64,000 bases of DNA from JASHPR01 sp963815375 (GTDB lineage Bacteria; Actinomycetota; Actinomycetes; Streptosporangiales; Streptosporangiaceae): positions 620,001 through 684,000 of the forward strand of contig CAWFGX010000004.1 of the NCBI GenBank assembly GCA_963815375.1. The letters run 5' to 3'. Both the position numbers and the translations under genes were made by a program. The notes beneath the pieces are model-generated. The model was given only the letters and a program-made list of their open reading frames with translations, was not told the origin of the DNA and made no database searches. Shown here in pieces: positions 26,057 through 35,012 of this stretch (positions are counted from its first letter, which is position 1; every line of letters starts with the position of its first letter).

Positions 26057-26128
26057 TGAGGACGGGCCGGTACTCGAGCGACACTCGCATGTCCTGGGCG
26101 GCACGGCGGTCCTGGACGAGAATCCGGG

Positions 26129-27490
26129 TCAGGGCGTGACCACCATTGCGGTGATCAGGCCGACCTCCCTGACCTCGTAGCGATTCCTGATGGTTCTGAG
26201 CGGGCCACCAACCTCGATCGGGCGTCCGGGCGTGTTCGTCGCCGTCGCGATCGGGGTGACCATGTCTCCGGCGCCAACCCAGAGCGTCTTGCCATCCGTG
26301 GTGATCGCGCCGATTCCTGCGCCGCAGGCCACTTGGATGGGGCGTCCGGGTACGTTCGTGGCGGTCGAGATAGGTGTCACCTCGCCCGGCCCGGGACAGT
26401 CGCTGTGCAGCAGCCCGTTTGGCGGCCCGCTGGATACGTAGACGGTCGAACTGTCCGGTGTGACCGCGATGACCGTTCCGTCGGAGATCTTGATCAGTCT
26501 CCCGAACGTGTTCGTGGCCGTCGCAAACGGGATCACGCCGTTCCCGCTGCCCGCGTCAGAAAGGTAGAGAGTCTTCCCGTCCGGAGTGATCGCCTGGGCG
26601 ATAGCGGTCTTGTCAACAGCGACCGGCTCTCCAGGAGTGTTGGTCGCCGTCGATAGCGGAATAACCTCGCTCTGATTTCCCTGGTTACCGTTCGTCAGGC
26701 CGACGATGTAGGCGGTCTTCCCGTCGGGCGCCATCGTGATCGACTGCGGCAGGTACATATCGATCTTGATCGGCTTCCTGGGCATGTTCGTGGCCGTAGA
26801 GATCGGGAGCACGTAGTAGGTCGAGGCGGGCCCGCTGGGGATTGAGAAGATGACGTACAGGGTCTTCCCATCCGGGGTGATCGCCATGAGATCGGGCGTT
26901 CCATCTGGAGTGCCCATGCCGATGGCCTTCCCGGGCTTGTTCGTTGCCGTCGCGATCGGCGTCACCGTCGGCGCCGGCGCCTCAGCAATGCTGAGGACAT
27001 AAGCGGTCTTCCCGTCCGGGGTGATCAGGATCTGGGCCGGCTGCTGATCGTCGAGCGGGATCGGCTTCCCGGCCGTGTTCGTGACCGTGGATACCGGTGT
27101 CACTGAGTCCAGCCCGTCAGCCACGTAGATGGTCTTGCCGTCCGGCGTCATCGCCATCATTAGCGGCTCGCCGAATTCCGGCCCGACCTGGATCGGCTTG
27201 CCGGGCACGTCTGTGGTGGTAGGGACCGGAGTCAGCGTGCCCTGGCTGCTCAGGACATAGACCGTCGGGACCATCGATCCTGCCGCTGATGGCTCCGGGC
27301 CGCGGCCGAGTGCCCCGATGCCGACTGGGACGGCGGCCGCGATGATGGCCACGGCCGCGGCCCCGGCAATGCTCTCAATGACGCGGCGTCTGACGACCCG
27401 GCGGCGCACCGCCTCAACCGTCACCCGGTGCGGTGGCTCGCCGACGGCCGCTTCCAGAAGATCACGCAACTGCCTGTCGATCTCGTTCAC
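26129..27490 (-). CDS. Membrane-anchored eight-repeat beta-propeller coupled to a SigE-type sigma factor
   Basis: 453 residues from GTG 27490, overlapping the sigma gene stop by 4 nt. Residues 1-36 are charged and cytoplasmic (NEIDRQLRDLLEAAV), 38-62 one membrane helix, and the rest extracellular. The outer part has eight repeats built from an ITPDGKTxYV strand and a TPIxTATNxPGxPI segment, the YVTN-type beta-propeller. A short inner domain plus one helix next to a sigma gene is how membrane anti-sigma or sensor proteins are organised, so it probably controls its partner (inference). The outer ligand is unknown. Confidence 0.75.
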   Translation of the reverse strand: MNEIDRQLRDLLEAAVGEPPHRVTVEAVRRRVVRRRVIESIAGAAAVAIIAAAVPVGIGALGRGPEPSAAGSMVPTVYVLSSQGTLTPVPTTTDVPGKPIQVGPEFGEPLMMAMTPDGKTIYVADGLDSVTPVSTVTNTAGKPIPLDDQQPAQILITPDGKTAYVLSIAEAPAPTVTPIATATNKPGKAIGMGTPDGTPDLMAITPDGKTLYVIFSIPSGPASTYYVLPISTATNMPRKPIKIDMYLPQSITMAPDGKTAYIVGLTNGNQGNQSEVIPLSTATNTPGEPVAVDKTAIAQAITPDGKTLYLSDAGSGNGVIPFATATNTFGRLIKISDGTVIAVTPDSSTVYVSSGPPNGLLHSDCPGPGEVTPISTATNVPGRPIQVACGAGIGAITTDGKTLWVGAGDMVTPIATATNTPGRPIEVGGPLRTIRNRYEVREVGLITAMVVTP

Positions 27491-27999
27491 CGTGCCTCCC
27501 GATCCATCAATTCCGAGAGCTGCGGGTCCTCGCGCAATCTGGCCATCGCCCGCGCCATCGTGCTCTTGACCGTTCCGACCGCGCAGCCCAGCACATGCGC
27601 TACCTGCACTTCGGACAGGTCGTCGAATACCCGCAGGACCAGCACCGTCCGCTGGCGAGCGGTCAGCGATCCGAGTGCGGCGCGCACGGCCATGCGCACG
27701 GCCACATCCGTCGCCATGTCCCCCGGCGCCTGGCTGTCGGGCACGGTCTCGGATGGCCGCTCGCCCCGCCACCGACGGCGACTCCAGCTCGCCCAGGTAT
27801 TCACCATCACCCGGCGTACATAGATCTCCGGATCATCGCGGCGTCTGATCCGCTCCCACCGCGGCCACGATCGCGCCAGCGCCGTCTGCACTAGGTCCTG
27901 GGCTAATGCCCAGTCACCAGTCAGCAGCCACGCCGTCCGCTGCAGCGCGCCCTGGCGTGCCTCAACGAACTGCGCGAATCCCTGAAGCTCAGCGTTCAC
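27487..27999 (-). CDS. SigE-family ECF RNA polymerase sigma factor
   Basis: 170 residues. Region 2: FAQFVEARQGALQRTAWLLTGDWALAQDLVQTALARSWPRW; region 4: AVRAALGSLTARQRTVLVLRVFDDLSEVQVAHVLGC, then GTVKSTMARAMARLRE. The SigE-like subfamily is common in actinobacteria, usually beside a membrane protein of the kind found downstream. GTG 27999 has GGAGA upstream. It should direct transcription in answer to an envelope signal passed by the coupled propeller protein. Confidence 0.9.
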   Translation of the reverse strand: MNAELQGFAQFVEARQGALQRTAWLLTGDWALAQDLVQTALARSWPRWERIRRRDDPEIYVRRVMVNTWASWSRRRWRGERPSETVPDSQAPGDMATDVAVRMAVRAALGSLTARQRTVLVLRVFDDLSEVQVAHVLGCAVGTVKSTMARAMARLREDPQLSELMDREAR

Positions 28000-28119
28000 A
28001 GCATCTCCGGTCGTCTCGGCGAGTCAGTCAACAGGACCGCCTGAGCGATGCCAAAGGTTCATCGCCACCCGCTGCAAAATGCGTGTGCCCGTATGACCGC
28101 TCGCATGTGCTCAGGGATC

Positions 28120-28329
28120 ATCTGGCCTCTTGCCGTGGACGACGTTCACCGACTCGGCGGTCCGGTCGCAGAGGACCTGGCGTTCATGACGCCGGACAGC
28201 CGTCCGTTCCGGTTCGACGTGTCATCGGCGTTCACGATCTGCTCGCTCTGGCTTGTGTCCGCCCTGACCGAGATCGGCGAGGTCGCCCGAGCCCGGGCTT
28301 TGCGCCTCATCGCACCTGCCCGAACGTCA
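28120..28329 (+). pseudogene. Possible C-terminal fragment of a GH15 (glucoamylase-type) enzyme
   Basis: The translated segment SSAFTICSLWLVSALTEIG and the following EVARARAL match the last helices of GH15 enzymes (a pattern like AFxxCxFWLVxALxxxGxxxxARALF). Around it the sequence does not continue the family: the (alpha/alpha)6 barrel that should precede it is missing. No convincing start or ribosome site. Weak call. Confidence 0.35.
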
Positions 28330-28438
28330 GGCAGAATCGACATAAAGGGTGATCCTGCCGCCGCGGGCCTTGGCACTTTGGCGAACCTTAAATCACACAA
28401 ATAATGTCTAAAATAGTTGTAGATGCCATAATCTCCAT

Positions 28439-29593
28439 ATGGCAGACATAACGAAGCGCGCCCCAGCTTCCCGGTATGCGGCGGCTGCCGGGGCTGCGCT
28501 GCTCGTGGCGGCAGTGACGTCGGCCGGGGCCACCACCGCCGACATCCCCGACACCGCCAGCGTGGCGGCCTGCGGCACGGCGCAGGGGCCGTTCCACGAC
28601 CGAGGGACCAAGGTCGTGGCCGCCAGCGGCTCGCCGTACATTCCCTACGGGATCACGGTGCCAGGCCTGGCTCACGCCGACTACCAGGACTTCACCAGCG
28701 CGGACGATGCGCAGATCCAGGCCGCTGCTCAGGACTGGTGCGCCAACACCGTACGGCTCCAGGTGTCGCAGGACACCCTGGTCGGGGCCCGCGGCACGCA
28801 GGACGACAAGGCGTTTATGGCCGCGATCGAGGCCGAAGTCAGCCTGGCCGAGAGTTACCACCTGGTGGTGGTCATCAACGCCCAGACCCAGGACGTGGGC
28901 CACGAACCGGGGCCGACACACGCCACGCATGTCTTCTGGAACGACATCGCTGCTGTGTACGGCCGGGACCCGCAGGTCGTGTTCGACCTGTTCAACGAGC
29001 CGCACGTGAACGCGGGCAGCACAACGGCCGACTGGAAGGAATGGCAGGACGGAGGAACCGTCAATGGCACCTACTACCTGGGTCAGCAGACCCTGCTGAA
29101 CTACGTGCGGGCCGACGGCGCATCCAACCTCGCCTGGGTCGAGGGCCCGTTCACTGCCACTACGCTGGCGCGGGTGAAGTCCTACCCGGTCACCGGGGGT
29201 CCGCTCATGTACGACATCCACCACCCGACCGGCGCGCACAATTCCTCCGTGTGGTGGGCCGACTTCGGCTACCTCGTCAAGAATGGCATCGCCCCGGTCG
29301 TGGACGGCGAGTGGACCAACTACAGCCAGCCCGGCAAGTCGGAGTGCTGGTCCAATGCGCCTACGGCCGTGCCCACGTTCGTGAAGTACCTGAGCAACCA
29401 TGGCATCGGGATGACGGCCTGGAAGCTTGTGCCCGGTGTCCTGCTGGAATCGTCCAGCTTCACCGACCCCACGCACATCCAGACGAGGACCTGGAACTGC
29501 AACGCTTCTGGTCGCAACCAGGGAGCCGGCAACCAGATACTCCACTTCTTTCAGAGTCATAACGACAGCGCCATGGCCAGTCCGGCCACTTAA
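28439..29593 (+). CDS. Secreted GH5 cellulase-type glycoside hydrolase
   Basis: 384 residues. Signal peptide: basic start, AAAAGAALLVAAVTSAGA hydrophobic core. Catalytic domain of clan A: YIPYGITVPG, WCANTVRLQVSQDTLV, VVVINAQTQ, VVFDLFNEPH with the acid/base Glu187, YDIHHPTG, and the nucleophile Glu291 in VVDGEWTN. No carbohydrate-binding module follows. It should hydrolyse beta-1,4-glucan or a related polymer outside the cell. The 60 nt upstream is unusually A+T-rich (CACACAAATAATGTC), probably the promoter; there is no good ribosome site before ATG 28439. Confidence 0.85.
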   Translation: MADITKRAPASRYAAAAGAALLVAAVTSAGATTADIPDTASVAACGTAQGPFHDRGTKVVAASGSPYIPYGITVPGLAHADYQDFTSADDAQIQAAAQDWCANTVRLQVSQDTLVGARGTQDDKAFMAAIEAEVSLAESYHLVVVINAQTQDVGHEPGPTHATHVFWNDIAAVYGRDPQVVFDLFNEPHVNAGSTTADWKEWQDGGTVNGTYYLGQQTLLNYVRADGASNLAWVEGPFTATTLARVKSYPVTGGPLMYDIHHPTGAHNSSVWWADFGYLVKNGIAPVVDGEWTNYSQPGKSECWSNAPTAVPTFVKYLSNHGIGMTAWKLVPGVLLESSSFTDPTHIQTRTWNCNASGRNQGAGNQILHFFQSHNDSAMASPAT

Positions 29594-29692
29594 ATGGCGG
29601 CGTGACTGGCGGAAACCGGCAATGCCCAGGCATTATCACGTAGCGGGCGGACGAAGCGACGGGCTCTTAGCGTGAGCCGAGACCAGCCAGTG

Positions 29693-30520
29693 TTACACCT
29701 GCTTGATGGCCACCCCGCACCACGCTGGTATCTGCTGTGCCTGCGTCGCATCCGGATCGGGGCGCCACTGAGGGTACTGAACAACGCCTGGCTCCACCAG
29801 CGTCAGGCCGGCGAGGAACCTGGCAACCTGGTCCCGCGGGCGGAATTTGACGGGGGCGGCGAGCTTGCTGTTCAGCCCGGCCGTGGCTTCGGCGGCCTCC
29901 TGCACCTGCACGTCGCTGGCGGGATGGCCGACCACAAGGTAGCTGCCTGGCGGCACAGCCGCCATCAGGTGCTGCACGATACCCCACGGGTCTTCGGCGT
30001 CCGGGATGCAGTGCAGGATGCCGATCAACATGACAGCGACCGGCTCAGAAAAATCCAGGACCTCGTGAGCCGCGCTGAGGATCTTGCCCGTGTCGCGCAG
30101 GTCCGCGTCGAGGTAAGCGGTCGCGCCCTCTGGGCTGCTGGTTAGGAGGGCGCGGGCATGCGCAAGCACTAGAGGGTCGTTGTCAACGTAGAGGATCCGG
30201 CTCTTGGGTACGGCCCGCTGGGCGACCTCATGCGTATTGTTCGCCGACGGCAGGCCTGTCCCGATGTCCAGGAACTGCCGCACGCCCCCCTCAGCCACCA
30301 GGAACTCCACCACTCGCCTGAGGAACGCGCGCGATCCCCGCACGGCAAGCGCAATGTCAGGCATGATCTTGAGGAACTCCTCAGCCGCCGCCCGGTCAGC
30401 CGCGAAGTTGTCCTTCCCCGCGAGCACATAGTCGTAGACCCGCGCGATATGCGGAACCCCTGTGTCGAGTCTGGCTATCGCCTTCTCGTCCGGGGTGGCG
30501 CCAGCCCAGCTGATCGTCAT
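29693..30520 (-). CDS. SAM-dependent methyltransferase of the DUF574/PF04672 type
   Basis: 275 residues; AAGGA precedes the ATG. The family pattern is seen throughout: PHIARVYDYVLAGKDNFAADR, the SAM motif FLDIGTGLPSANNTHEVAQ, VDNDPLVLAHARALL, MLIGILHCIPD and the end of the fold (SYLVVGHPAS). These proteins are abundant in actinobacteria, often in several copies; substrates are unknown. It is convergent with the GH5 gene. Confidence 0.88.
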   Translation of the reverse strand: MTISWAGATPDEKAIARLDTGVPHIARVYDYVLAGKDNFAADRAAAEEFLKIMPDIALAVRGSRAFLRRVVEFLVAEGGVRQFLDIGTGLPSANNTHEVAQRAVPKSRILYVDNDPLVLAHARALLTSSPEGATAYLDADLRDTGKILSAAHEVLDFSEPVAVMLIGILHCIPDAEDPWGIVQHLMAAVPPGSYLVVGHPASDVQVQEAAEATAGLNSKLAAPVKFRPRDQVARFLAGLTLVEPGVVQYPQWRPDPDATQAQQIPAWCGVAIKQV

Positions 30521-30691
30521 CAGGATCCTTCACCTCAGGAACTACCGGTCCGTTCGGATTAATTATCTACGCTTCCCAAGCGGGCGCACTCCGAGATCCG
30601 CCGGGTGCCCGGGGCATATCAGCCCGGCGGCAACCGCACTCTGGCCTGCTGGCGCGCGGATACGACCTCGTGATGAGCCGCGGTGCGGGCG

Positions 30692-31219
30692 TCAAGCGAG
30701 GCCAAACGTGTGGGAGAGTATCGCGTCCACTACCTGATCCAGGGGCTGCGTGGCATCGATGGGGATCGCCCCGGATGCGCGCAAGCGCTCCTGTAATTCC
30801 GGCAGCCTGCGGCGTGTGAACTCGCGAGTGTCCCCTACACGGCCCCAGTCGTTGACCCGGCCTGGAGCATCCACTCGTGCCAGCATCGTGGGCTCGTCGA
30901 TCTCGAGCAGGAACACCTGAGTGAAGCGGTCGCCCAGCTCCAGCTCATTGTCCGCATGGCCGCAGACATACAGCGTCTCGGGTGCTGCGGCGCGGATCAG
31001 TTCGTCCAAGCGGGCCGGATTCCATGCCCAGCTGTGCCCGGCGAGCCAGGCAAAATCCGGCTCTTCCGGCTCTTGCACCGCATTGCCGCCAGCGTCAGCG
31101 TTGCGCGCAAGCAACGGGTCGTCGTCGGCGTCGATGGCTGCCAGGCCCCGGCCGGCAAGCACGGTGGCGATGGCAGTCTTCCCGGCGCCGGAACAGCCCG
31201 TGATCTGGACAGCGCTCAT
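30692..31219 (-). CDS. P-loop kinase-like NTPase (AAA_18/shikimate-kinase-like)
   Basis: 175 residues. Walker A: TGCSGAGKTAIATVLAGRGL at residues 7-26; a D-D pair (AIDADDDPLLAR) follows as in small-molecule kinases; TLYVCGHADNELELGDRF and VFLLEIDEPTMLARV supply the second strand; an Arg-rich lid (EFTRRRLPELQERL) follows. These nucleotide-monophosphate kinase-type proteins phosphorylate small molecules, the substrate being unknown. It lies 88 nt after the glycosyltransferase and reads the same way. Confidence 0.7.
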   Translation of the reverse strand: MSAVQITGCSGAGKTAIATVLAGRGLAAIDADDDPLLARNADAGGNAVQEPEEPDFAWLAGHSWAWNPARLDELIRAAAPETLYVCGHADNELELGDRFTQVFLLEIDEPTMLARVDAPGRVNDWGRVGDTREFTRRRLPELQERLRASGAIPIDATQPLDQVVDAILSHTFGLA

Positions 31220-31307
31220 CGGCGTCGCCTATGGGAGGTGCGAGGGGCCGTACGGCAGCTCCCGTGCCGATGGGCTGACGATTCCGGCCCTGGCGCCAGG
31301 ACACTGG

Positions 31308-32567
31308 TCAGCGGTCGCCGAGGCGCGCGAGCAGGCTGATGATCGGAGCCGCCCCGTCCTCGCTGGCCAGCCGTCTGGACATTGTCTCGGCCTTCGTCCG
31401 GTACGACGGGCGCGCAACCGCGTCCTGGATAGCCGTCGCTAGAACGGGGACGGAAAGCCGCCTGCGAGGGATGGGGGGCGGGCCGACGCCGATCGCGGCG
31501 AGCCGGGCTGCCCAGAATGGCTGGTCGGCGAGGACCGGCACGGTCACGGCCGGGACGCCGGCCCGCAGCCCAGCCGCCGCGGTGCCGCCGCCGGCATGAT
31601 GAACCACCGCAGCCATCCTGGGGAGCAGCCAGTCGTGCGGCACATCGCCGATCACTATCGAGTCGCCGGGTGACCGGTCGGCCGATGGCGGGCCAGCCTG
31701 CCCGGCCTGGATCACCAGCCGCACGCCTGCCTGGCGCCCGGCCGCGGTCGCCAGCTCGATGACCTCGCCCGGGTCCTTCGGCGTCATGTCGCCGAACCCG
31801 AAGAACACCGGCGGCGGGCCCGAGTCCAGGAACTCCTCCAGCTCGGCCGGCGGGCTCCAAGCGGCGGGCCGCTGCGGCCACCAGTAGCCGGTCACGTGAT
31901 AGCTGTCGGGCCAGTCCGCCGGGCGCGGCACGACAGCCGGGCTGAAACCACCGAAGACCGGCCAGTGCCTGGCGTCCGGCTGCCCGGATAGCTTTTCACG
32001 GATCCCGCGCCGGGGCAGCCCAAGCTCGCGCCTGATCTCCCTGGCCGCTCCGGCCATGGCCAGCGCCAGCGTGGTGTCGGTGGCCGTCCAGGCAGCCCGG
32101 TTCCCCAGCCGGCCGAAAGACCGGCCGCCGGTCACGAACGAAGGCGGGAACTCGGCCGTCGAATGCATAGGCTGGAGCAGCACGCCCATGCCGGGCAGGC
32201 CCAGTCCCTCAGCGACGTGGTAGCCGGCGAGCGTGGTGATGCCCGACAGTGCCAGGACGTCGGCGCGATCCTGCCGGGCCACCGCGACGACTGCCTTCTG
32301 CACCGTCCGCATGTACTCCGCCAGCAGCCTGATCAGCTTGGCAGCAGACACCGGCCCGCCGGTCCCCTGCATCCACCGATGGTCATCGAACATGCCGTGG
32401 GTGCCAGGTAGCGGCCGGAACTGCAGCCCGCAGCCGACGACAAGGCTCTCGTACTCATCATTACTGGCAATCGTCACGCTGTGCCCGGCGGCGCGGATGG
32501 CTGTCCCAAGCCCGGTGAAAGGCGCCACGTCCCCCCGCCCCCCGGCGGTAGCGATCACGACTCGCAT
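31308..32567 (-). CDS. GT1-family glycosyltransferase (UGT/MGT type)
   Basis: 419 residues; GGGGGAG lies ahead of the ATG. Two Rossmann-like halves: MRVVIATAGGRGDVAPFTGLGTAIRAAGHSVTIA at the acceptor side and the donor site GLRAGVPAVTVPVLADQPFWAARLAAIGVGPP with HHAGGGTAAAGL just before it. This matches glycosyltransferases of glycopeptide, macrolide or sterol glucosylation (GtfA/UGT80-like). Donor and acceptor cannot be read from sequence. It heads a two-gene unit with the P-loop protein. Confidence 0.88.
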   Translation of the reverse strand: MRVVIATAGGRGDVAPFTGLGTAIRAAGHSVTIASNDEYESLVVGCGLQFRPLPGTHGMFDDHRWMQGTGGPVSAAKLIRLLAEYMRTVQKAVVAVARQDRADVLALSGITTLAGYHVAEGLGLPGMGVLLQPMHSTAEFPPSFVTGGRSFGRLGNRAAWTATDTTLALAMAGAAREIRRELGLPRRGIREKLSGQPDARHWPVFGGFSPAVVPRPADWPDSYHVTGYWWPQRPAAWSPPAELEEFLDSGPPPVFFGFGDMTPKDPGEVIELATAAGRQAGVRLVIQAGQAGPPSADRSPGDSIVIGDVPHDWLLPRMAAVVHHAGGGTAAAGLRAGVPAVTVPVLADQPFWAARLAAIGVGPPPIPRRRLSVPVLATAIQDAVARPSYRTKAETMSRRLASEDGAAPIISLLARLGDR

Positions 32568-32670
32568 CTCGCTCCCCCTGCTGCTGAATCGACGGCCGGT
32601 TCGGCCATGCTGAGCCGCGGCTCGTGTCCGGCTGTATGTGTCCGGGCGGGATCAGACCGGGGGAGCTGGG

Positions 32671-33402
32671 TCACTGGCACGCGGGATCCTGGAGGGCGAG
32701 ACGGACCCGCCGATTCCGGCGTCCCTTGTTTTCTACCTTGGTGATTCGTACCGGCAGCGACTCGCCAGTGTTTGCCAGGTGCGTTCCGCCGCATGCCTGG
32801 CGGTCGACGCCGACGATCTCGATGATGCGGAGCCGCCCGTCGGGCGTGGGCGGAGGGGCCACAGACAAGCTGCGGATCAGCCCGGGCGTGGACTGCGCCT
32901 CGGCCGCGGGCACATAGCCGGCGCGTACCTCGGCTGCTTCTTTGATGATCGCGTTGAGCGCAGGCTCAAGCTCACGCAGCTTGTCATTGTCGGCTCTGGG
33001 CAGGTCAAAGTCCATCCGGGCCATTCCGTTGCCGCTAATCTGCGCGCCGGTCACCAGGGCGCCGTCGAACTGGTCATAGACCAGCGCGTTGAGAATGTGG
33101 GTATCGGTGTGCAATTGCGCCACACGGGAACGGTGCTGCCGGTCGATGTGCACCGCCACAGACCCGGCCAGTTCCAGAACAGGATCGTCAAGGACATGCC
33201 AGTGCTGTTCCCCCTCGACCTGCACTCCGGTAATGCGCACGGCGCCCAGGCGGTGCTCCAGGCTGGCCACGTCGCTGACCTGGCCGCCGCCTCCTGGATG
33301 CAGGGCGGAGCGAGACAGAAGCACCCGCCCGGGCCGGGAATCGAGCACCTGGGCGTCGAAGTCGAACAGCTCAGGCTCAAGGTGGCATAGGTAGATACTC
33401 AC
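32671..33402 (-). CDS. Alanyl-tRNA editing protein (AlaX type)
   Basis: 243 residues; GTG 33402 with GGGAG upstream. The editing domain alone is present: ALHPGGGGQVSD, the zinc motif HTDTHILNAL, and the second zinc motif RQACGGTHLANTGE, with VENKGRRNRRVR at the end. It should hydrolyse Ser- or Gly-charged tRNA-Ala in trans. It is divergent from a LysR gene with 207 nt between. Confidence 0.9.
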   Translation of the reverse strand: MSIYLCHLEPELFDFDAQVLDSRPGRVLLSRSALHPGGGGQVSDVASLEHRLGAVRITGVQVEGEQHWHVLDDPVLELAGSVAVHIDRQHRSRVAQLHTDTHILNALVYDQFDGALVTGAQISGNGMARMDFDLPRADNDKLRELEPALNAIIKEAAEVRAGYVPAAEAQSTPGLIRSLSVAPPPTPDGRLRIIEIVGVDRQACGGTHLANTGESLPVRITKVENKGRRNRRVRLALQDPACQ

Positions 33403-33585
33403 CGAACGTTCAGCTCCCGATAGACCAAGTTCATGTCATGCCGCCGCCCAGCATCCCGATGGTCAGCGGCCCGCTGCGCGTCATCTCCCCGGCCTGCCTG
33501 TCCGGCTCCCCTGTTCCGCTGCTGTCACGAATGCATGATGCAAGGCGTCCGGGTCGCGGCGCCACGGCGTTCTGCTACTAGCGGC

Positions 33586-33602
33586 TCAAAGCAGTGCTTT
33601 GA
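33586..33602. promoter_or_regulatory. LysR-type palindrome next to the regulator start
   Basis: TCAAAGCAGTGCTTTGA is an 8-bp perfect palindrome around a central base. It has the T-N15-A form expected for LysR operators. It lies 7 nt before the LysR start at 33610, in the shared divergent promoter region with the tRNA-editing gene, consistent with autoregulation. Confidence 0.55.
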
Positions 33603-33609
33603 TCAGGTC

Positions 33610-34554
33610 ATGAACCTGCCTCAAGAACCGGTAACCGGCCAGGACGGTTTCGACCCACGGCGCCTCCTGATCTTCCGGGAGGTGGCACGCCGTGGGTCGC
33701 TGTCGGCCGCGGCCGCGGCGCTGGGCTGGACCCAGCCCGCGGTCGGGCAGCACATCCACCGCCTCGAACGCGACCTGGGACTCGCGCTCATGCTGCGCAG
33801 CACCCGGGGCATCACGCTGACCGACGCCGGCGTCCGGCTGCTCAGCCACGCGGACGCGGTGGCCAGCCGCCTAGCCGCGGCGGGCCAGGAAATGGACGCG
33901 CTCCGCACGCTGCGCCACGGCCGGATCCGCCTGGCGGCCTTCCCCTCAGCGGCAGCCACCCTGGTACCGGCAGCCCTGGGCCGGCTGGCCGCCGAGGCCC
34001 CGGGCCTGGACGTCTGGCTCACCGAACTCGAACCCCCCGAAGCGCTCGCCGCTGTGCTGGCCGGCGACATCGACGTGGCCGTGATCTTCCAGTACCCGGG
34101 CACCGACAGCCCCGACCGGCACCCCGACCTCGTCTTCCATCTCCTCGGCGACGATCCGGTGTTTGCCGTCCTCCCCAGCCAGCATCCGCACCAGCTCCCC
34201 GGCGGCTCCCGCGGACCGCTCAACCTGGCCAGCCTCGCCAGCGAACGCTGGATCGCCGGCTGCCCGCGCTGCCGCACCCACCTCCAGGCGCTGGCCCGCT
34301 CCGCCGGTTTCCAGCCCGACGTGCGCCACACCACCGACGACTACGTCGTCGTGCAAAAACTGGTCGCCGCCGGCCTCGCCGTCGCCCTGCTGCCGGGCCT
34401 TGCCCTGACCGCCGCCCCGAACGACCACGTCAAAACCGTGCCGATCGACGGCAGCCCGGCCCGCCAGATCAGCCTCACCCACCACAAAGAGGCAGCGCCG
34501 GTCCCCGCCGTCAAGACAGCCGTCCACGCCCTGACCGCAGCCCACCAGGCATAA
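33610..34554 (+). CDS. LysR-family transcriptional regulator
   Basis: 314 residues from ATG 33610. Winged-helix HTH: FDPRRLLIFREVARRGSLSAAAAALGWTQPAVGQHIHRLERDLG, then RSTRGITLTDAG. The effector-binding half shows GRIRLAAFPSAAATLVPAAL, PEALAAVLAGDIDVAVIF and AGLAVALLPGLAL. A longer frame to 33433 contains the palindrome and is unlikely. Its target is unknown; the divergent AlaX-type gene is the nearest candidate. Confidence 0.88.
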   Translation: MNLPQEPVTGQDGFDPRRLLIFREVARRGSLSAAAAALGWTQPAVGQHIHRLERDLGLALMLRSTRGITLTDAGVRLLSHADAVASRLAAAGQEMDALRTLRHGRIRLAAFPSAAATLVPAALGRLAAEAPGLDVWLTELEPPEALAAVLAGDIDVAVIFQYPGTDSPDRHPDLVFHLLGDDPVFAVLPSQHPHQLPGGSRGPLNLASLASERWIAGCPRCRTHLQALARSAGFQPDVRHTTDDYVVVQKLVAAGLAVALLPGLALTAAPNDHVKTVPIDGSPARQISLTHHKEAAPVPAVKTAVHALTAAHQA

Positions 34555-35012
34555 CCAGAACGCCACAGCCAGCAGGCATGGCCGCGAGCGTCCGCACGCC
34601 ATTAGCCTCGACCAGCCTCCTGGCGTCGATGAGGCGCAGGCCCGTCAGTTCCCGGACACGGCGCAGGGTGTATACGCACCTTCCGCGCGCCAGCAGGTCA
34701 TCGACTTCGGCTCTGCCCTGCTCGTCCAGGAGTTGAGCCGTTGGTCCGGGAACTAGGTGGCAAGCGGAAACGCGTCCGGCGCACAGTCTGCGACCTGGAC
34801 ACCGAGGTGCTGTTCTTCGGCCTGCAGGAGGGTGAACGCGGCGTATGGCCTCTCGGCCACCTCAGCGTCGGAGATTCAGCAGCCGAGCTGGCCATCCCAG
34901 ACAGCGCGGGGGTAGCGGATGGCTGTCCAGGCGTCTTCAGCCAATGGCGGCGATCGCAGCGCGGATCTTCGGGTCCATGCGCACCGTGACCGATTTGCCA
35001 GGAGAATCGTGC
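34555..35012. other. Gene-poor stretch with degraded fragments
   Basis: No complete gene. On the minus strand at about 34590-34745 a frame reads LLDEQGRAEVDDLLARGRCVY and on to VRELTGLRLIDARRLVEA, resembling the C-terminal helices of ribosomal protein L7/L12-like domains found in small actinobacterial proteins. At 34937-35000 (minus) a piece reads GKSVTVRMDPKIRAAIAAIG and stops, resembling a ribbon-helix-helix antitoxin start. Both are too short for a firm call. They mark the edge of the A+T-rich island. Confidence 0.35.

Noticed and set aside
28388..29560. A 390-codon minus-strand frame
   Set aside because: Antisense to the GH5 gene, which has a signal peptide and both catalytic Glu.
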